Below, one piece after another: positions 7,827 to 16,065 of a stretch of DNA of 64,000 nt. The notes below the pieces were generated by a model that was not told the origin of the DNA, ran no database searches, and worked only from the letters and a program-made list of their open reading frames with translations. This DNA is from Pseudomonadota bacterium. GTDB taxonomy: Bacteria > Pseudomonadota > Gammaproteobacteria > Burkholderiales > Burkholderiaceae_C. Numbering within the stretch: position 1 is the first letter of the stretch; each line of letters begins with the position of its first letter. The translations under genes were made by a program, and so were the position numbers. The stretch lies in NCBI GenBank assembly GCA_020161065.1, contig JAIUPH010000039.1, positions 62,001-126,000 on the forward strand. The letters run 5' to 3'.

Positions 7827-10457
7827 TTGTCGTCAGCCGCCTCTCCAACGCAGCGCTTCGGCCCCGACGACCGCTATGAACTGCAGCCGCTGCAGCGCCA
7901 ACTGCTCGTCGACGGCAAGCCCGCCGCGCTGGGCGCGCGCGCCTTCGACCTGCTGCTGGCGCTGGCCGCGCAGCCTGGCGCGCTGCGCAGCAAGCACGAG
8001 CTGATCGAAGCGGTCTGGCCCGACGTCGTCGTCGAGGAAGGCAACCTCGCCACGCAGATCAGCGCGCTGCGCAAGGTGCTGGGCGGCGAGATCATCGCGA
8101 CCATTCCGGGGCGCGGCTATCGCTTCGCCACCGCGGTGTCGGATGGCACCGCGCCGGCGACCACCGCGGCGGCGGCGACCACGGCCACCACGGCCGCCCC
8201 GCCCGGCGCGCCCGCCGCCGAGACGGCCGCCCCGCTGCGAACCAACCTGCCGGGCGCGCTGCCGCCGCTGATCGGCCGCGCCGCCGAGCTGGCGGCGCTC
8301 GGCGAACTGGTCGACGACCACCGGCTCGTCACCTTGCTCGGCGCCGGCGGCATGGGCAAGACGCGGCTGGCGCAGGCGCTGCTGCACGGCCGCCGCGACG
8401 CCTATGCGCACGGCGTCTGCTGGGTCGACCTGTCGGCCGTCGGCGATGCGCAGGCCATCCCGACCACCATCGCGGCGGCGCTGGGCCTGGACATCGGCCG
8501 CGGCGAGCCGCTGGCGGCGCTTCGCGGCCTCGTCAAGCCGCTGGCGCTGCTGGTCGCGCTGGACAACGCCGAGCATCTGCTCGAAGCCACCGCCGCCGTC
8601 GCGCAGGCGCTGCTCGACGCGGCGCCCGCCTTGCGGCTGCTCGTCACCAGCCAGGCGCCGCTGAAGTTGCCGCTGGAATACGTCTACCGGCTCGAATCGC
8701 TGGCCGTGCCGCAGCGGCCGCTGCCGGCGGCGCAGGCGCTGGCCTTCGGCGCGGTGGCGCTGTTCGCCGAGCGCGCGCGCCAGGCCGACAACCGCTTCGT
8801 CTTCGACGACGGCAACGCCGGCGACGTGATCGAGCTGTGCCGCCAGCTCGACGGGCTGGCGCTGGCCATCGAGTTGGCCGCGGCGCGCGCCCCGATGCTG
8901 GGCGTGCACCTGCTGGCCACGTCGATGGCCGACCGCCTCAAGCTGCTCGGCGCCAGCCGCGGGCGCCCGGCGCCGGCGCGCCAGCAGACGCTGCGCGCCA
9001 CGCTCGAATGGAGCCACGGCTTGCTCGACCAGACCGAGCGCACCGTGTTCCGGCGGCTGGCCGTCTTTGCGGGCAGCGGCTCGCTGTCGATGGTGCGCCG
9101 CGTCGTCGCCGATGACCAGCTCGACGAATGGACCGTGCTCGACGCGCTGGCGCTGCTGGTCGAGCGCTCGCTGGTGGTGGCGATGGCCGTCGACGCGACC
9201 GACGAGCCGCGCTACCGGCTGCTGGAAACGCCGCGGCTGTTTGCGCTGGAACAGTTGCAGGCGGCGGGCGAGGAAGACGAGCTGCGGCGGCGCCATGCGC
9301 TGGCCTGCGCCGCGCGCTTCGACCGCGCCTGGGACGAGCGCTGGGTCGAGCACACCAGCCTGGACCGGCTGCTCCAACGCCTCGATCCGGACCTCGACAA
9401 CGCCGCGCAGGCCTGGGCCTGGGCTTGCGCCGCCGACGACCGCGTGACCGCCTTGCGGCTGGCCTCGGGCTGGCTGGTGGCGCTGACGCAGGTGTCACGG
9501 CGCAGCGGCGCCGCCGTGGCCCAGCGCTGCCGGCCCTGGCTCGACGAGATCGACGACGACGATTTGTTTGCGAGGACGGTCGAGGGCATCGCCGCGGCGA
9601 TCGAGGGCATCGCGGCGGCGGTCGAGGACGTCGACCGGCAGATGACCGTCGACCTGTTGCGCCGAGCCCTGGCGCGCTGGCCCGCCGGCGCGACGGCGCC
9701 GCCGCGCCGGCGCTGGATGCGCCAGCGCTTGTTGGGTCGGCTCGTCTCGGGGCTGGCGGCCTCGGGCGCCTTGCAAGAGGCCAAGGCGGCGCTCGACGAG
9801 TTGCGGCGCATCGATGGGGCGGACGCTTCGCCGTACGGCCGCTTGTCGATCGCCTCGGCCGCAGCGATCCTGGCGGCCGAGCAGGGCGAACTGGACACCG
9901 CCATCGCGCAGATGCAACTGGCGATCGCCGACGTCGAGTCGGTCGGCGGCGACTGGCAGATGTCGATGGTCACGCTGGTCGACCTGCAACTGGCCGCCGG
10001 CGACGCGGCGGCGGCCGCGCAGACCGGCACCCGGTTGCTGGCGCGATTGAGCGGCAGCCGCAAGCGGCTGGTGACGGCCCTCGCGCAGGCCAATCTGGCC
10101 GCCGCCTGGCTGGCGCAGGACGAGGTGGCCCGGGCGCGCACGCCGCTGCAAGACGGCTGGGCGCAGGCGCCCGCGCTCAACCTGGGGGGCGTATACGCCG
10201 ACTACCTGGCGCTGCTGGCCGCGCTGGAGTCGCGGCCGCGCGCGGCGGCCTTGCTGGCCGGTTGGGCCGACACCGCGAACGCGGCCTGGGGCCCGCGCCA
10301 GGGCAATGAAGCCGCCGCGATCGACCGCGCCCGGCGCCTGGCCCGCGCCGCGCTGGGCGACGCCGAATTCGACCGCCTGCACGCCGCAGGCGCCGCGCGG
10401 CTGCGCGAAGGCGACGTGGCGGCGCTGGCCTTCGCCGGCGACGACGCGCAGGCCTGA
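7827..10457 (+). CDS. Winged-helix/NB-ARC-type ATPase transcriptional regulator
   Basis: An 876-residue regulator built like the AfsR/LuxR-type STAND ATPases. An OmpR-type winged helix covers about 15-105 (SKHELIEAVWPDVVVEEGNL, ending in IPGRGYRFA). An Ala/Thr-rich linker follows, then an NB-ARC-like ATPase from about 145, with Walker A GAGGMGKTR near residue 171 and LVALDNAEHLLEA as Walker B. The C-terminal half is helical and Ala-rich, probably TPR-like. Such proteins sense a ligand with the C-terminal repeats and bind DNA when ATP-loaded. The start is TTG with AGCGAGGGA upstream; no in-frame ATG precedes the winged helix. Target genes are unknown. Confidence 0.87.
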   Translation: MSSAASPTQRFGPDDRYELQPLQRQLLVDGKPAALGARAFDLLLALAAQPGALRSKHELIEAVWPDVVVEEGNLATQISALRKVLGGEIIATIPGRGYRFATAVSDGTAPATTAAAATTATTAAPPGAPAAETAAPLRTNLPGALPPLIGRAAELAALGELVDDHRLVTLLGAGGMGKTRLAQALLHGRRDAYAHGVCWVDLSAVGDAQAIPTTIAAALGLDIGRGEPLAALRGLVKPLALLVALDNAEHLLEATAAVAQALLDAAPALRLLVTSQAPLKLPLEYVYRLESLAVPQRPLPAAQALAFGAVALFAERARQADNRFVFDDGNAGDVIELCRQLDGLALAIELAAARAPMLGVHLLATSMADRLKLLGASRGRPAPARQQTLRATLEWSHGLLDQTERTVFRRLAVFAGSGSLSMVRRVVADDQLDEWTVLDALALLVERSLVVAMAVDATDEPRYRLLETPRLFALEQLQAAGEEDELRRRHALACAARFDRAWDERWVEHTSLDRLLQRLDPDLDNAAQAWAWACAADDRVTALRLASGWLVALTQVSRRSGAAVAQRCRPWLDEIDDDDLFARTVEGIAAAIEGIAAAVEDVDRQMTVDLLRRALARWPAGATAPPRRRWMRQRLLGRLVSGLAASGALQEAKAALDELRRIDGADASPYGRLSIASAAAILAAEQGELDTAIAQMQLAIADVESVGGDWQMSMVTLVDLQLAAGDAAAAAQTGTRLLARLSGSRKRLVTALAQANLAAAWLAQDEVARARTPLQDGWAQAPALNLGGVYADYLALLAALESRPRAAALLAGWADTANAAWGPRQGNEAAAIDRARRLARAALGDAEFDRLHAAGAARLREGDVAALAFAGDDAQA

Positions 10458-10475
10458 TCGCTGTCGCACCAGGCG

Positions 10476-10530
10476 GCGCTGGGGCACCACGCGCCGGGGC
10501 ACCAGGCGCTGGGGCACCACGCGCCGGCGC
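10476..10530. repeat. Short tandem repeat, 15/30-bp period
   Basis: A 15-bp unit alternates between two versions (GCGCTGGGGCACCAC and GCGCCGGGGCACCAG), giving a 30-bp higher-order period with nearly four half-units. It lies just after the regulator stop codon and outside any gene. Confidence 0.8.
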
Positions 10531-10695
10531 AAACCCGCTGGCGGCGTGCGCGCCGCGGCCGATTCATGACGCTTCAGAACGCTTGAGACCGGCTCCAGGA
10601 CGCTGCAGGGGCTGCGGGCGGACAGTCACGTCACCGCAGCAGACCTCCCGACCCCCACCGCCTGCCGCGACCCACCGAACCGACTGGAGCCCGCC

Positions 10696-10860
10696 ATGAA
10701 CGCCATCCGCAACGCCGCCATCGTCCGCCTGACCGCCGCCGTCGCCAGCCTGCTGGTCTCGACGACGCTGATCGGCAGCGTCGTCATCGGCTTCACCTCG
10801 CAGGCGCCGCAAGCCGACGCCGCGATGGTGGCCGCGCCTGCCGCGTCGCACCGCGCCTGA
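10696..10860 (+). CDS. Small single-span membrane peptide, hypothetical
   Basis: A 54-codon open frame begins MNAIRNAAIVRLTAAVASLL and continues as one hydrophobic helix of about 20 residues before an Ala-rich tail. CTGGAG 6 nt before the ATG is a fair ribosome binding site. The positively charged N-terminus followed by a helix fits a small inner-membrane or exported peptide. I recognise no family. It stands alone, with the regulator gene about 240 bp upstream and a cytochrome gene convergent downstream. Confidence 0.55.
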   Translation: MNAIRNAAIVRLTAAVASLLVSTTLIGSVVIGFTSQAPQADAAMVAAPAASHRA

Positions 10861-10934
10861 CCCCGACCGCAGCGAGGCCGAAGCGCCGCAGCCGCGCCGA
10901 CGCCGGCCGGCGCGACCGGCCGACGAACAGACCT

Positions 10935-11486
10935 TCAGTTCGGCGCGCTGGCCGCCGAGGCCGCCGCGTCGGGCGCCTTCGGCTCGGCCAGCTTGCCGCC
11001 GGCCTGGTTGGCCATGTAGACCACGCCGCGGCCGATCTCGAAGTCGGAGAACTCGCCGCCGCCTTGCGGCGACATCGCGCCCTTGCCCTTCAGCGCCGAA
11101 TGCAGCAGCGCGTCGAAGCCGGTGGCGATGCGCGGCGCCCAAGCCGCGGCGTCGCCCAGCTTGGGCGCGCCGGCGGCGCCGGTGCCATGGCAGGCCGAGC
11201 ACTGGCCCTGGTACACCTGCTCGCCGGTGCGCAACACCGCGGGGCCCGAGGCGTCGCGCAATTCGATGGTGCCCACCGGCTGGAGGCGGCGCGCGATCGC
11301 TTCCTCGCTGAAGCCCTCGCTGCCGGCCGCCGGCTTGCTTTCGTTGGAAACGAAGTGCGTCAGCATGATGATGATGAGCACCGGCACGACGAAGGCCGCT
11401 ACAACGGTCCAGATGAGCTGCTTGGGCGTCTTGATCGGCCCTTCGTGGGCATCGTGGGTTTCGGCGGCGTGGGTCGAGTCGCTCAT
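10935..11486 (-). CDS. Membrane-anchored c-type cytochrome (c5 type)
   Basis: A 183-residue electron-transfer protein. One membrane helix spans about 26-46 (WTVVAAFVVPVLIIIMLTHF). A heme-binding CSACH follows at 96-100. A probable axial Met lies in GKGAMSPQGG. The domain length and the spacing to GVVYMANQAGG match cytochrome c5-like proteins in which the heme domain is periplasmic. The frame is open further upstream. I chose the ATG at 11486 because GAGGAA precedes it and the membrane helix then falls near the N-terminus. No oxidase or reductase gene is adjacent, so the redox partner is unknown. Confidence 0.9.
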   Translation of the reverse strand: MSDSTHAAETHDAHEGPIKTPKQLIWTVVAAFVVPVLIIIMLTHFVSNESKPAAGSEGFSEEAIARRLQPVGTIELRDASGPAVLRTGEQVYQGQCSACHGTGAAGAPKLGDAAAWAPRIATGFDALLHSALKGKGAMSPQGGGEFSDFEIGRGVVYMANQAGGKLAEPKAPDAAASAASAPN

Positions 11487-11548
11487 GGGTTCCTCAGGGC
11501 TGCGGCGGCGGCTGGCGCAAAACCAAAAAATTATAGCCAGCGGGGGCC

Positions 11549-11554
11549 TACAAT
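11549..11554 (+). promoter_or_regulatory. Candidate -10 element for tRNA-Arg
   Basis: TACAAT followed by CCGCCGC lies 14 nt before the tRNA 5' end. An A/T-rich stretch (AAAAAATTATAG, about 11525-11536) sits in the -35 to UP-element region. Confidence 0.55.
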
Positions 11555-11568
11555 CCGCCGCTTGGCGT

Positions 11569-11643
11569 GCGACCGTGGTGAAGTGGATATCATGCGGCCC
11601 TCCGAAGGCCACGTCGCAAGTTCGATTCTTGCCGGTCGCGCCA
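11569..11643 (+). tRNA. tRNA-Arg(CCG)
   Basis: A 75-nt cloverleaf including an encoded CCA end. The acceptor stem pairs GCGACCG with CGGTCGC. The anticodon stem GGCC/GGCC closes the loop CTCCGAA, giving anticodon CCG, which reads CGG codons. The T arm is GCAAG-TTCGATT-CTTGC. The discriminator base is G. CGG is a frequent Arg codon in a genome this GC-rich. No integrase or att-like duplication follows. Confidence 0.95.
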
Positions 11644-11728
11644 ACCGCACGTCAGCGCACCTCAGCGCCCTTTATCCTTCGCCGCGCGGCGCCCCCTGCC
11701 GCCCCCCATCCCGCGCGAAGGAGCTTCC

Positions 11729-12520
11729 ATGCCGATCGACCGAAACCCGCGCCGCGCCTGGCTGGCGGCCGCCTGCGCGCTGGCGCTGCTGCCGCTGGCG
11801 TTGCCGGCCGAAGCCGGCCCGCGGCTGGACCGCGTGCTGGCCGCCAAGGTGCTGCGCGTCGGCACGCCGGGTGACTACCGGCCGTTCGCGATCAAGGGCG
11901 ACGCCGGCTACTCGGGCCACGACATCGATCTCGTCGAGCAGATGGCGCGCGAGATGGGCGTCAAGGTCGAGTACGTGCCGACGAGCTGGCCCAAGCTGCT
12001 GGCGGACCTCCAGGCCGACAAGTTCGACATCGCGGTGGGCGGCATCACGCGCAACGTCAACCGGCTGAAGGTGGTGGACATGCTGCCCGGCTACGCGCCC
12101 TTCGGCAAGGTGGCGCTGGTGCGCGCCGCCGACCGCGACAAGTTCCGCCGCCGCGAAGACCTCGACCAGGCCGGCGTGCGCGTCATCAAGAACCCCGGCG
12201 GCACCAACGAGGCCTGGGTGCTGGACAACCTGAAGGCCGCGCAGGTCGGCACGCACGAGAAGAACGCCGAGATCCCGGCGCTGATCGCCGAGGGCAAGGG
12301 CGACGTGATGATCACCGAGACCTACGAGGCGCTGCACTACGCGCGTACCGATCCGCGGCTGGCCGCGCTGTTCATCGACGCGCCGCTGACGCCGCCCAAC
12401 ACGCTGGGCTTCATGATCCCGACCGACGATGCCGACTACGCGCGCGTGGTCCGCTTCACCTGGGAGCTGCTGGACAGCCGCGGCGCCCTCAAGCAGGCGG
12501 CCGACAAGTGGCTGAAGTAG
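11729..12520 (+). CDS. Periplasmic family-3 binding-protein fold, cyclohexadienyl dehydratase-like
   Basis: A 263-residue exported protein with a signal peptide (about 1-29, ending ALPAEA). It has the bilobed fold of amino-acid binding proteins. The motifs RVGTPGDYRPF, GHDIDLVEQMA, FDIAVGGIT and NPGGTNEAW resemble the PheC cyclohexadienyl dehydratase branch, in which the binding fold became an enzyme that turns arogenate or prephenate into phenylalanine or phenylpyruvate. GGAG is present before the ATG. No permease or ATPase is adjacent, which fits an enzyme better than a transporter part. A plain amino-acid binding protein remains possible. Confidence 0.75.
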   Translation: MPIDRNPRRAWLAAACALALLPLALPAEAGPRLDRVLAAKVLRVGTPGDYRPFAIKGDAGYSGHDIDLVEQMAREMGVKVEYVPTSWPKLLADLQADKFDIAVGGITRNVNRLKVVDMLPGYAPFGKVALVRAADRDKFRRREDLDQAGVRVIKNPGGTNEAWVLDNLKAAQVGTHEKNAEIPALIAEGKGDVMITETYEALHYARTDPRLAALFIDAPLTPPNTLGFMIPTDDADYARVVRFTWELLDSRGALKQAADKWLK

Positions 12521-12527
12521 TCGCCGC

Positions 12528-13208
12528 TTGAAGCGGCTCACGCGCGCGGCGCCGCTGGCCCTGCTGCTGGCGCTGGCCGCCTGCAGCACGCAGCAGCGGC
12601 AGCCGCCGCGCGACGGCCCCGGCGCGCACATTCCGCCGGGGCTGGCGCAGGTGCCCGACGCCGAGCCGCGCGTCGAGCCGCTGCGCAGCGGCGGCCCCAA
12701 CAAGCCCTACGAGGTGGCGGGCCGCTGGTACGCGCCGGCCAGCAGCGACGTGGCCTGGCGCGAAACGGGGCTGGCCTCGTGGTACGGCGCGCGCTTTCAT
12801 GGCCGGCCGACGGCGCTGGGCGAGACCTACGACATGTTCGCGATGACGGCGGCGCACAAGACCCTGCCGCTGCCCAGTTATGTGCGCGTACGCAACCCGG
12901 CCAACGGGCGCGAGGTGGTGCTGCGCGTCAACGACCGCGGCCCCTTCGTCGACGGCCGCGTGATCGACCTCAGCTACACCGCGGCGCTGAAGCTGGGCCT
13001 GCTGGCCGGCGTGGCGGTGGTGGAGCTGGAGCGCATCACGCACGCGCAGATCCGCAGCGGGCTGTGGCGCCGCGGCAGCGGGCCGGCGCCACTGCCGGCC
13101 CCGGCCCCGGCCGACCCGCTGCGCGACCTGCTGGTCGACCGCGGACTGTTGTCGCCCTTGCCGCCGTCGTCGTCACCGCTGCCGGTGTCGCCTAGCGACC
13201 TCCCGTGA
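12528..13208 (+). CDS. rlpA: RlpA-like septal ring lipoprotein (DPBB domain)
   Basis: A 226-residue lipoprotein with the double-psi beta-barrel domain of RlpA lytic transglycosylases, which trim peptidoglycan lacking stem peptides at the septum. The lipobox is LAAC (Cys about residue 19). The catalytic-domain signatures are ASWYGARFHGRPTA, ETYDMFAMTAAHKTLPL and VNDRGPFVDGRVIDLS. The usual C-terminal SPOR domain is missing; a Pro/Ala/Ser-rich tail replaces it. The start is TTG, 7 nt after the upstream stop. Convergent with the SDR gene, whose 3' end overlaps it by 17 nt. Confidence 0.9.
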   Translation: MKRLTRAAPLALLLALAACSTQQRQPPRDGPGAHIPPGLAQVPDAEPRVEPLRSGGPNKPYEVAGRWYAPASSDVAWRETGLASWYGARFHGRPTALGETYDMFAMTAAHKTLPLPSYVRVRNPANGREVVLRVNDRGPFVDGRVIDLSYTAALKLGLLAGVAVVELERITHAQIRSGLWRRGSGPAPLPAPAPADPLRDLLVDRGLLSPLPPSSSPLPVSPSDLP

Positions 13209-13986
13209 CGTCGAGCAGCGCGCCGGTGGTGTAGCCGGCCTCGTCCGACAGCAGCCACAGCACCGCGGCGGCCACCTCTTCGGCGCGGCCGGCGCGCTGC
13301 ATCGGCAGTTGCGGCGCCATCGCCTGGGCGCGGTCGGGCGCGCCGCCGCTGGCGTGCATCTCGGTGTCGATGATGCCGGGCCGCACCGCGTTGACGCGGA
13401 TGCCTTCGGCCGCCACCTCGCGCGCCAGGCCGAGGGTGAAGCTGTCGATCGCGCCCTTGCTGGCCGCGTAGTCGACGTATTGCGCCGGCGAGCCCAGCCG
13501 CGACGCGGCCGAGCCGAGGTTGACGATGGCGCCGCCGCGGCCGCCGCCGGCGCTGGCCCAGGCGCCGCCGTGGTCGCGCGTGCTCATGCGGCGCACCGCC
13601 TCGCGCGCGCAGACCACGCTGCCGAAGATGTTGGTGTCGAACATGCGCCTCAGCCGCGCGCCGCTCATCTGCGCCAGGCGCAGCGGCTGGTCGACGATGC
13701 CGGCGCTGTTGACCAGCCCGGCCAGCGGCCCCAGCTCGGCGTCGATCAGCTTGAACATCGCCAGCACCTGGCCTTCGTCGGCCACGTCGGCCTGCACGGT
13801 GATGGCGCGGCGGCCCAGGCTGCGCACGGCCACCGCCACCGCCTCGGCGGCGACGGCATCGCGCGCGTAGTTGACGGCCACGTCCCAGCCCTGCAGGGCC
13901 GCGCCGCGGCAGCAGGCGGCGCCGATGCCGCGGCTGCCGCCGGTCACCAGCAGCACGCGGCGCGCGGTCTTCGCGTCGGTGGTCAT
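13192..13986 (-). CDS. SDR-family oxidoreductase
   Basis: A 264-residue classical short-chain dehydrogenase. The NAD(P)-binding motif is TGGSRGIG near residue 15. NSAG follows, then the catalytic Ser in NLGSAAS and the YxxxK pair in YVDYAASKG. VRPGIIDTEMH and the C-terminal TGALLDVTGGR complete the fold. The annotation resembles 3-oxoacyl-ACP or glucose/ribitol-type reductases, but the substrate cannot be fixed from sequence. The ATG at 13986 is chosen because it places the cofactor motif correctly. A 17-nt stretch at 13545-13556 encodes a Gly/Ala-rich insertion between the N-terminal half and the catalytic Ser. Confidence 0.9.
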   Translation of the reverse strand: MTTDAKTARRVLLVTGGSRGIGAACCRGAALQGWDVAVNYARDAVAAEAVAVAVRSLGRRAITVQADVADEGQVLAMFKLIDAELGPLAGLVNSAGIVDQPLRLAQMSGARLRRMFDTNIFGSVVCAREAVRRMSTRDHGGAWASAGGGRGGAIVNLGSAASRLGSPAQYVDYAASKGAIDSFTLGLAREVAAEGIRVNAVRPGIIDTEMHASGGAPDRAQAMAPQLPMQRAGRAEEVAAAVLWLLSDEAGYTTGALLDVTGGR

Positions 13987-14041
13987 CGAGCGCCCTGCCG
14001 GTCCCTGGACGACACGCGCGCGCGGGCCGGCCCGATCGCGC

Positions 14042-14854
14042 TCAACCCTGCACCATGCGCGTGATGGTGCTCGGCATCGGCGCCGGCCAGCCGGCTTCCT
14101 TGCAGGTGCGCACGATGGCTTCGTTGGTGTCGAAGTAGACCTGCCAGTAGTGGTCGGTGTGCGCATAGGGGCGCACCGCGATCACCGGGCCGTTGAGGTT
14201 GATGTCGAGCAGCGTCACCTCGGGCGCCTTCTTGGCGCTGACGTTGGGGATGCGGGCGACGGCGGCCTTGAAGCGCTCGATCGCCTCCAGCGGGTCGACG
14301 CTGCCGGCCAGCTGCGCGGTGCGCTCGATGCGGCGCTCGGGCAGCGCCGAGTAGTTCTGGATGACGTCGCCGAACACCTTGCCGTTGCCGACGATGGTCA
14401 GCACGTTGTCGGGCGTGACCAGCGTGGTGCCGAACAGGCCCAGCTCGTGCACGGTGCCGGTGACGCCGCCCACCTGCACGAAGTCGCCCACCTTGAACGG
14501 CCGCAGCACCAGCATGAAGGCGCCGGCCGCGAAGTTGCCGAGCATGCCGCTCCAGGCCGCGCCGATGGCCACGCCGGCGCCGGCCAGCATGGCCGCGAAC
14601 GAAGTGGTCTGGATCCCGAAGTAGCCCAGGATGCCGAGCACCAGCGCGATGTTCAAAGCGATGGCGACGATCGAGCCGAGGTACTTGGTCAGCGTTGGGT
14701 CGACGTGGTTGCGCGCCATCGCGTTCTGGATGACGCTGACCACCTTGCCGATCAGCCAGCGGCCGATGACCCAGAAGGCGACGGCGGCGGCGATCTTGAT
14801 TGCCAGCTCGGTCGCGGTGGTGCTCAGAAAGAGCTTGATCGCATCGATGTCCAT
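14042..14854 (-). CDS. mscS: Small-conductance mechanosensitive channel MscS
   Basis: A 270-residue channel that releases osmolytes under hypo-osmotic shock. Three N-terminal membrane helices are visible, the third being the glycine/alanine-rich pore helix (FAAMLAGAGVAIGAAWSG then NFAAGAFML). The beta domain carries PFKVGDFVQVGGVTGTV, the MscS signature. The C-terminal alpha/beta domain ends near TITRMVQG. AGGAGGG sits 7-8 nt before the ATG at 14854, which decides the start. The length compares with 286 residues in Escherichia coli. Confidence 0.93.
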   Translation of the reverse strand: MDIDAIKLFLSTTATELAIKIAAAVAFWVIGRWLIGKVVSVIQNAMARNHVDPTLTKYLGSIVAIALNIALVLGILGYFGIQTTSFAAMLAGAGVAIGAAWSGMLGNFAAGAFMLVLRPFKVGDFVQVGGVTGTVHELGLFGTTLVTPDNVLTIVGNGKVFGDVIQNYSALPERRIERTAQLAGSVDPLEAIERFKAAVARIPNVSAKKAPEVTLLDINLNGPVIAVRPYAHTDHYWQVYFDTNEAIVRTCKEAGWPAPMPSTITRMVQG

Positions 14855-15032
14855 GGAAAACCCTCCTGGCCGCCGAGGCTCGGCGGAAACCGCGGGCGAT
14901 CGTAGTGGCCGCTGCCGCGGCGGCAAGGGCGTGGGCGCAGTTTCAGGGGATCCCCGAGGCGGCGTCGGGGCCGCTTTGGCGCGCGGTAGAGTGCCGGCCT
15001 CGCCCGCGAGGGCCTTCGACCGGGAGACTGCC

Positions 15033-16061
15033 TTGCAACGCCGACACCTCCTTGCCGCCGGCGCGGCCGCCGCGCTGGCCGCGCCCCACGTGCTGCGCGC
15101 CCAGGCGCTGGAAAAGCCCAAGCTCAGCATCGCCGTCGGCGGCAAGAACCTGCTGTACTACCTGCCGCTGACCATTGCCGAGCAGCGCGGCTACTTCAAG
15201 GCCGAGGGGCTGGACGTCACCATCGTCGATTTCGCCGGCGGCTCGCAGGCGCTGCGCGCGGTGGTCGGCGGCAGCGCTGACGTCGTCAGCGGCGCCTTCG
15301 AGCACACCGTCAACATGCAGCACAAGGGCCAGCGGCTGCGCGCCTTCGCGCTGCAGGGCCGCGCGCCGCAGATCGTGCTGGGCGTCAACCCGCGCACCAT
15401 GGCCGGCTACAAGGCGCCGGCCGACCTGAAGGGCAAGAAGATCGGCGTCACCGCGCCGGGCTCGTCGACCAACGTGATGGTCAACTTCTTCATCGCCAAG
15501 ACCGGGCTCAAGCCGAGCGACGTCAGCATCATCGGCGTGGGTGCCGGCAACGGCGCGGTGGCGGCCATGCGCTCGGGGCAGATCGACGCCATCAGCAACC
15601 TCGATCCGGTGATCACGCTGCTGCAGCGCTCGGGCGACTTGAAGATCATCTCCGACACGCGCGTGCTGGCCGAGGCCGACAAGGTGTTCGGCGGCCCGAT
15701 GCCCGCGGCCTGCCTGTACGCGCCGCAGGCCTTCGTCGACAAGCACCCGGCCACCACGCAGGCGCTGGCCAACGCCATCGTGCGCGCCGACAAGTGGATC
15801 CAGGCCGCCGGCGCGCGCGACATCATCGGCAACGTGCCCGAGAGCTACCTGCTGGGCGACCGCGCCGTCTACATCGACGCCTTCCTGGCCGCCAAGGGCG
15901 CGCTGTCGCCCGACGGCGCCTTCCCCGAGAAGGGCGCCGAGACGGCCTTCCGCGCGCTGGCCAGCATCGACCCCGAGATCGCCAAGGCCCAGCTCGACCT
16001 CGCCGCGGTGTGGACCAACGACTTCGTCAAGCGAGCCAACGCGAAGTACCCGAAGGGCTGA
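15033..16061 (+). CDS. ABC transporter substrate-binding protein (nitrate/sulfonate/taurine type)
   Basis: A 342-residue periplasmic protein of the NMT1/SsuA-like fold. The N-terminus QRRHLLAAGAAAALAAPHVL is a signal peptide. GGKNLLYYLPLTIAEQRGYF and FAGGSQALRAVVGGSADVVSG are the ligand-cleft signatures of this class. VTAPGSSTN follows, and the Leu/Val-rich C-lobe. The start is TTG at 15033, with CGGGAGA upstream. It lies 2.4 kb from the matching ATPase (18421) and permease (19236) with two unrelated genes between. It is probably the binding subunit of that transporter. The substrate is unknown. Confidence 0.87.
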   Translation: MQRRHLLAAGAAAALAAPHVLRAQALEKPKLSIAVGGKNLLYYLPLTIAEQRGYFKAEGLDVTIVDFAGGSQALRAVVGGSADVVSGAFEHTVNMQHKGQRLRAFALQGRAPQIVLGVNPRTMAGYKAPADLKGKKIGVTAPGSSTNVMVNFFIAKTGLKPSDVSIIGVGAGNGAVAAMRSGQIDAISNLDPVITLLQRSGDLKIISDTRVLAEADKVFGGPMPAACLYAPQAFVDKHPATTQALANAIVRADKWIQAAGARDIIGNVPESYLLGDRAVYIDAFLAAKGALSPDGAFPEKGAETAFRALASIDPEIAKAQLDLAAVWTNDFVKRANAKYPKG

Positions 16062-16065
16062 GCCG

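Noticed and set aside
11569-11643. tRNA-Arg as a possible integration site for an island
   Set aside because: No integrase, no duplicated 3' tRNA end and no composition change are seen downstream.
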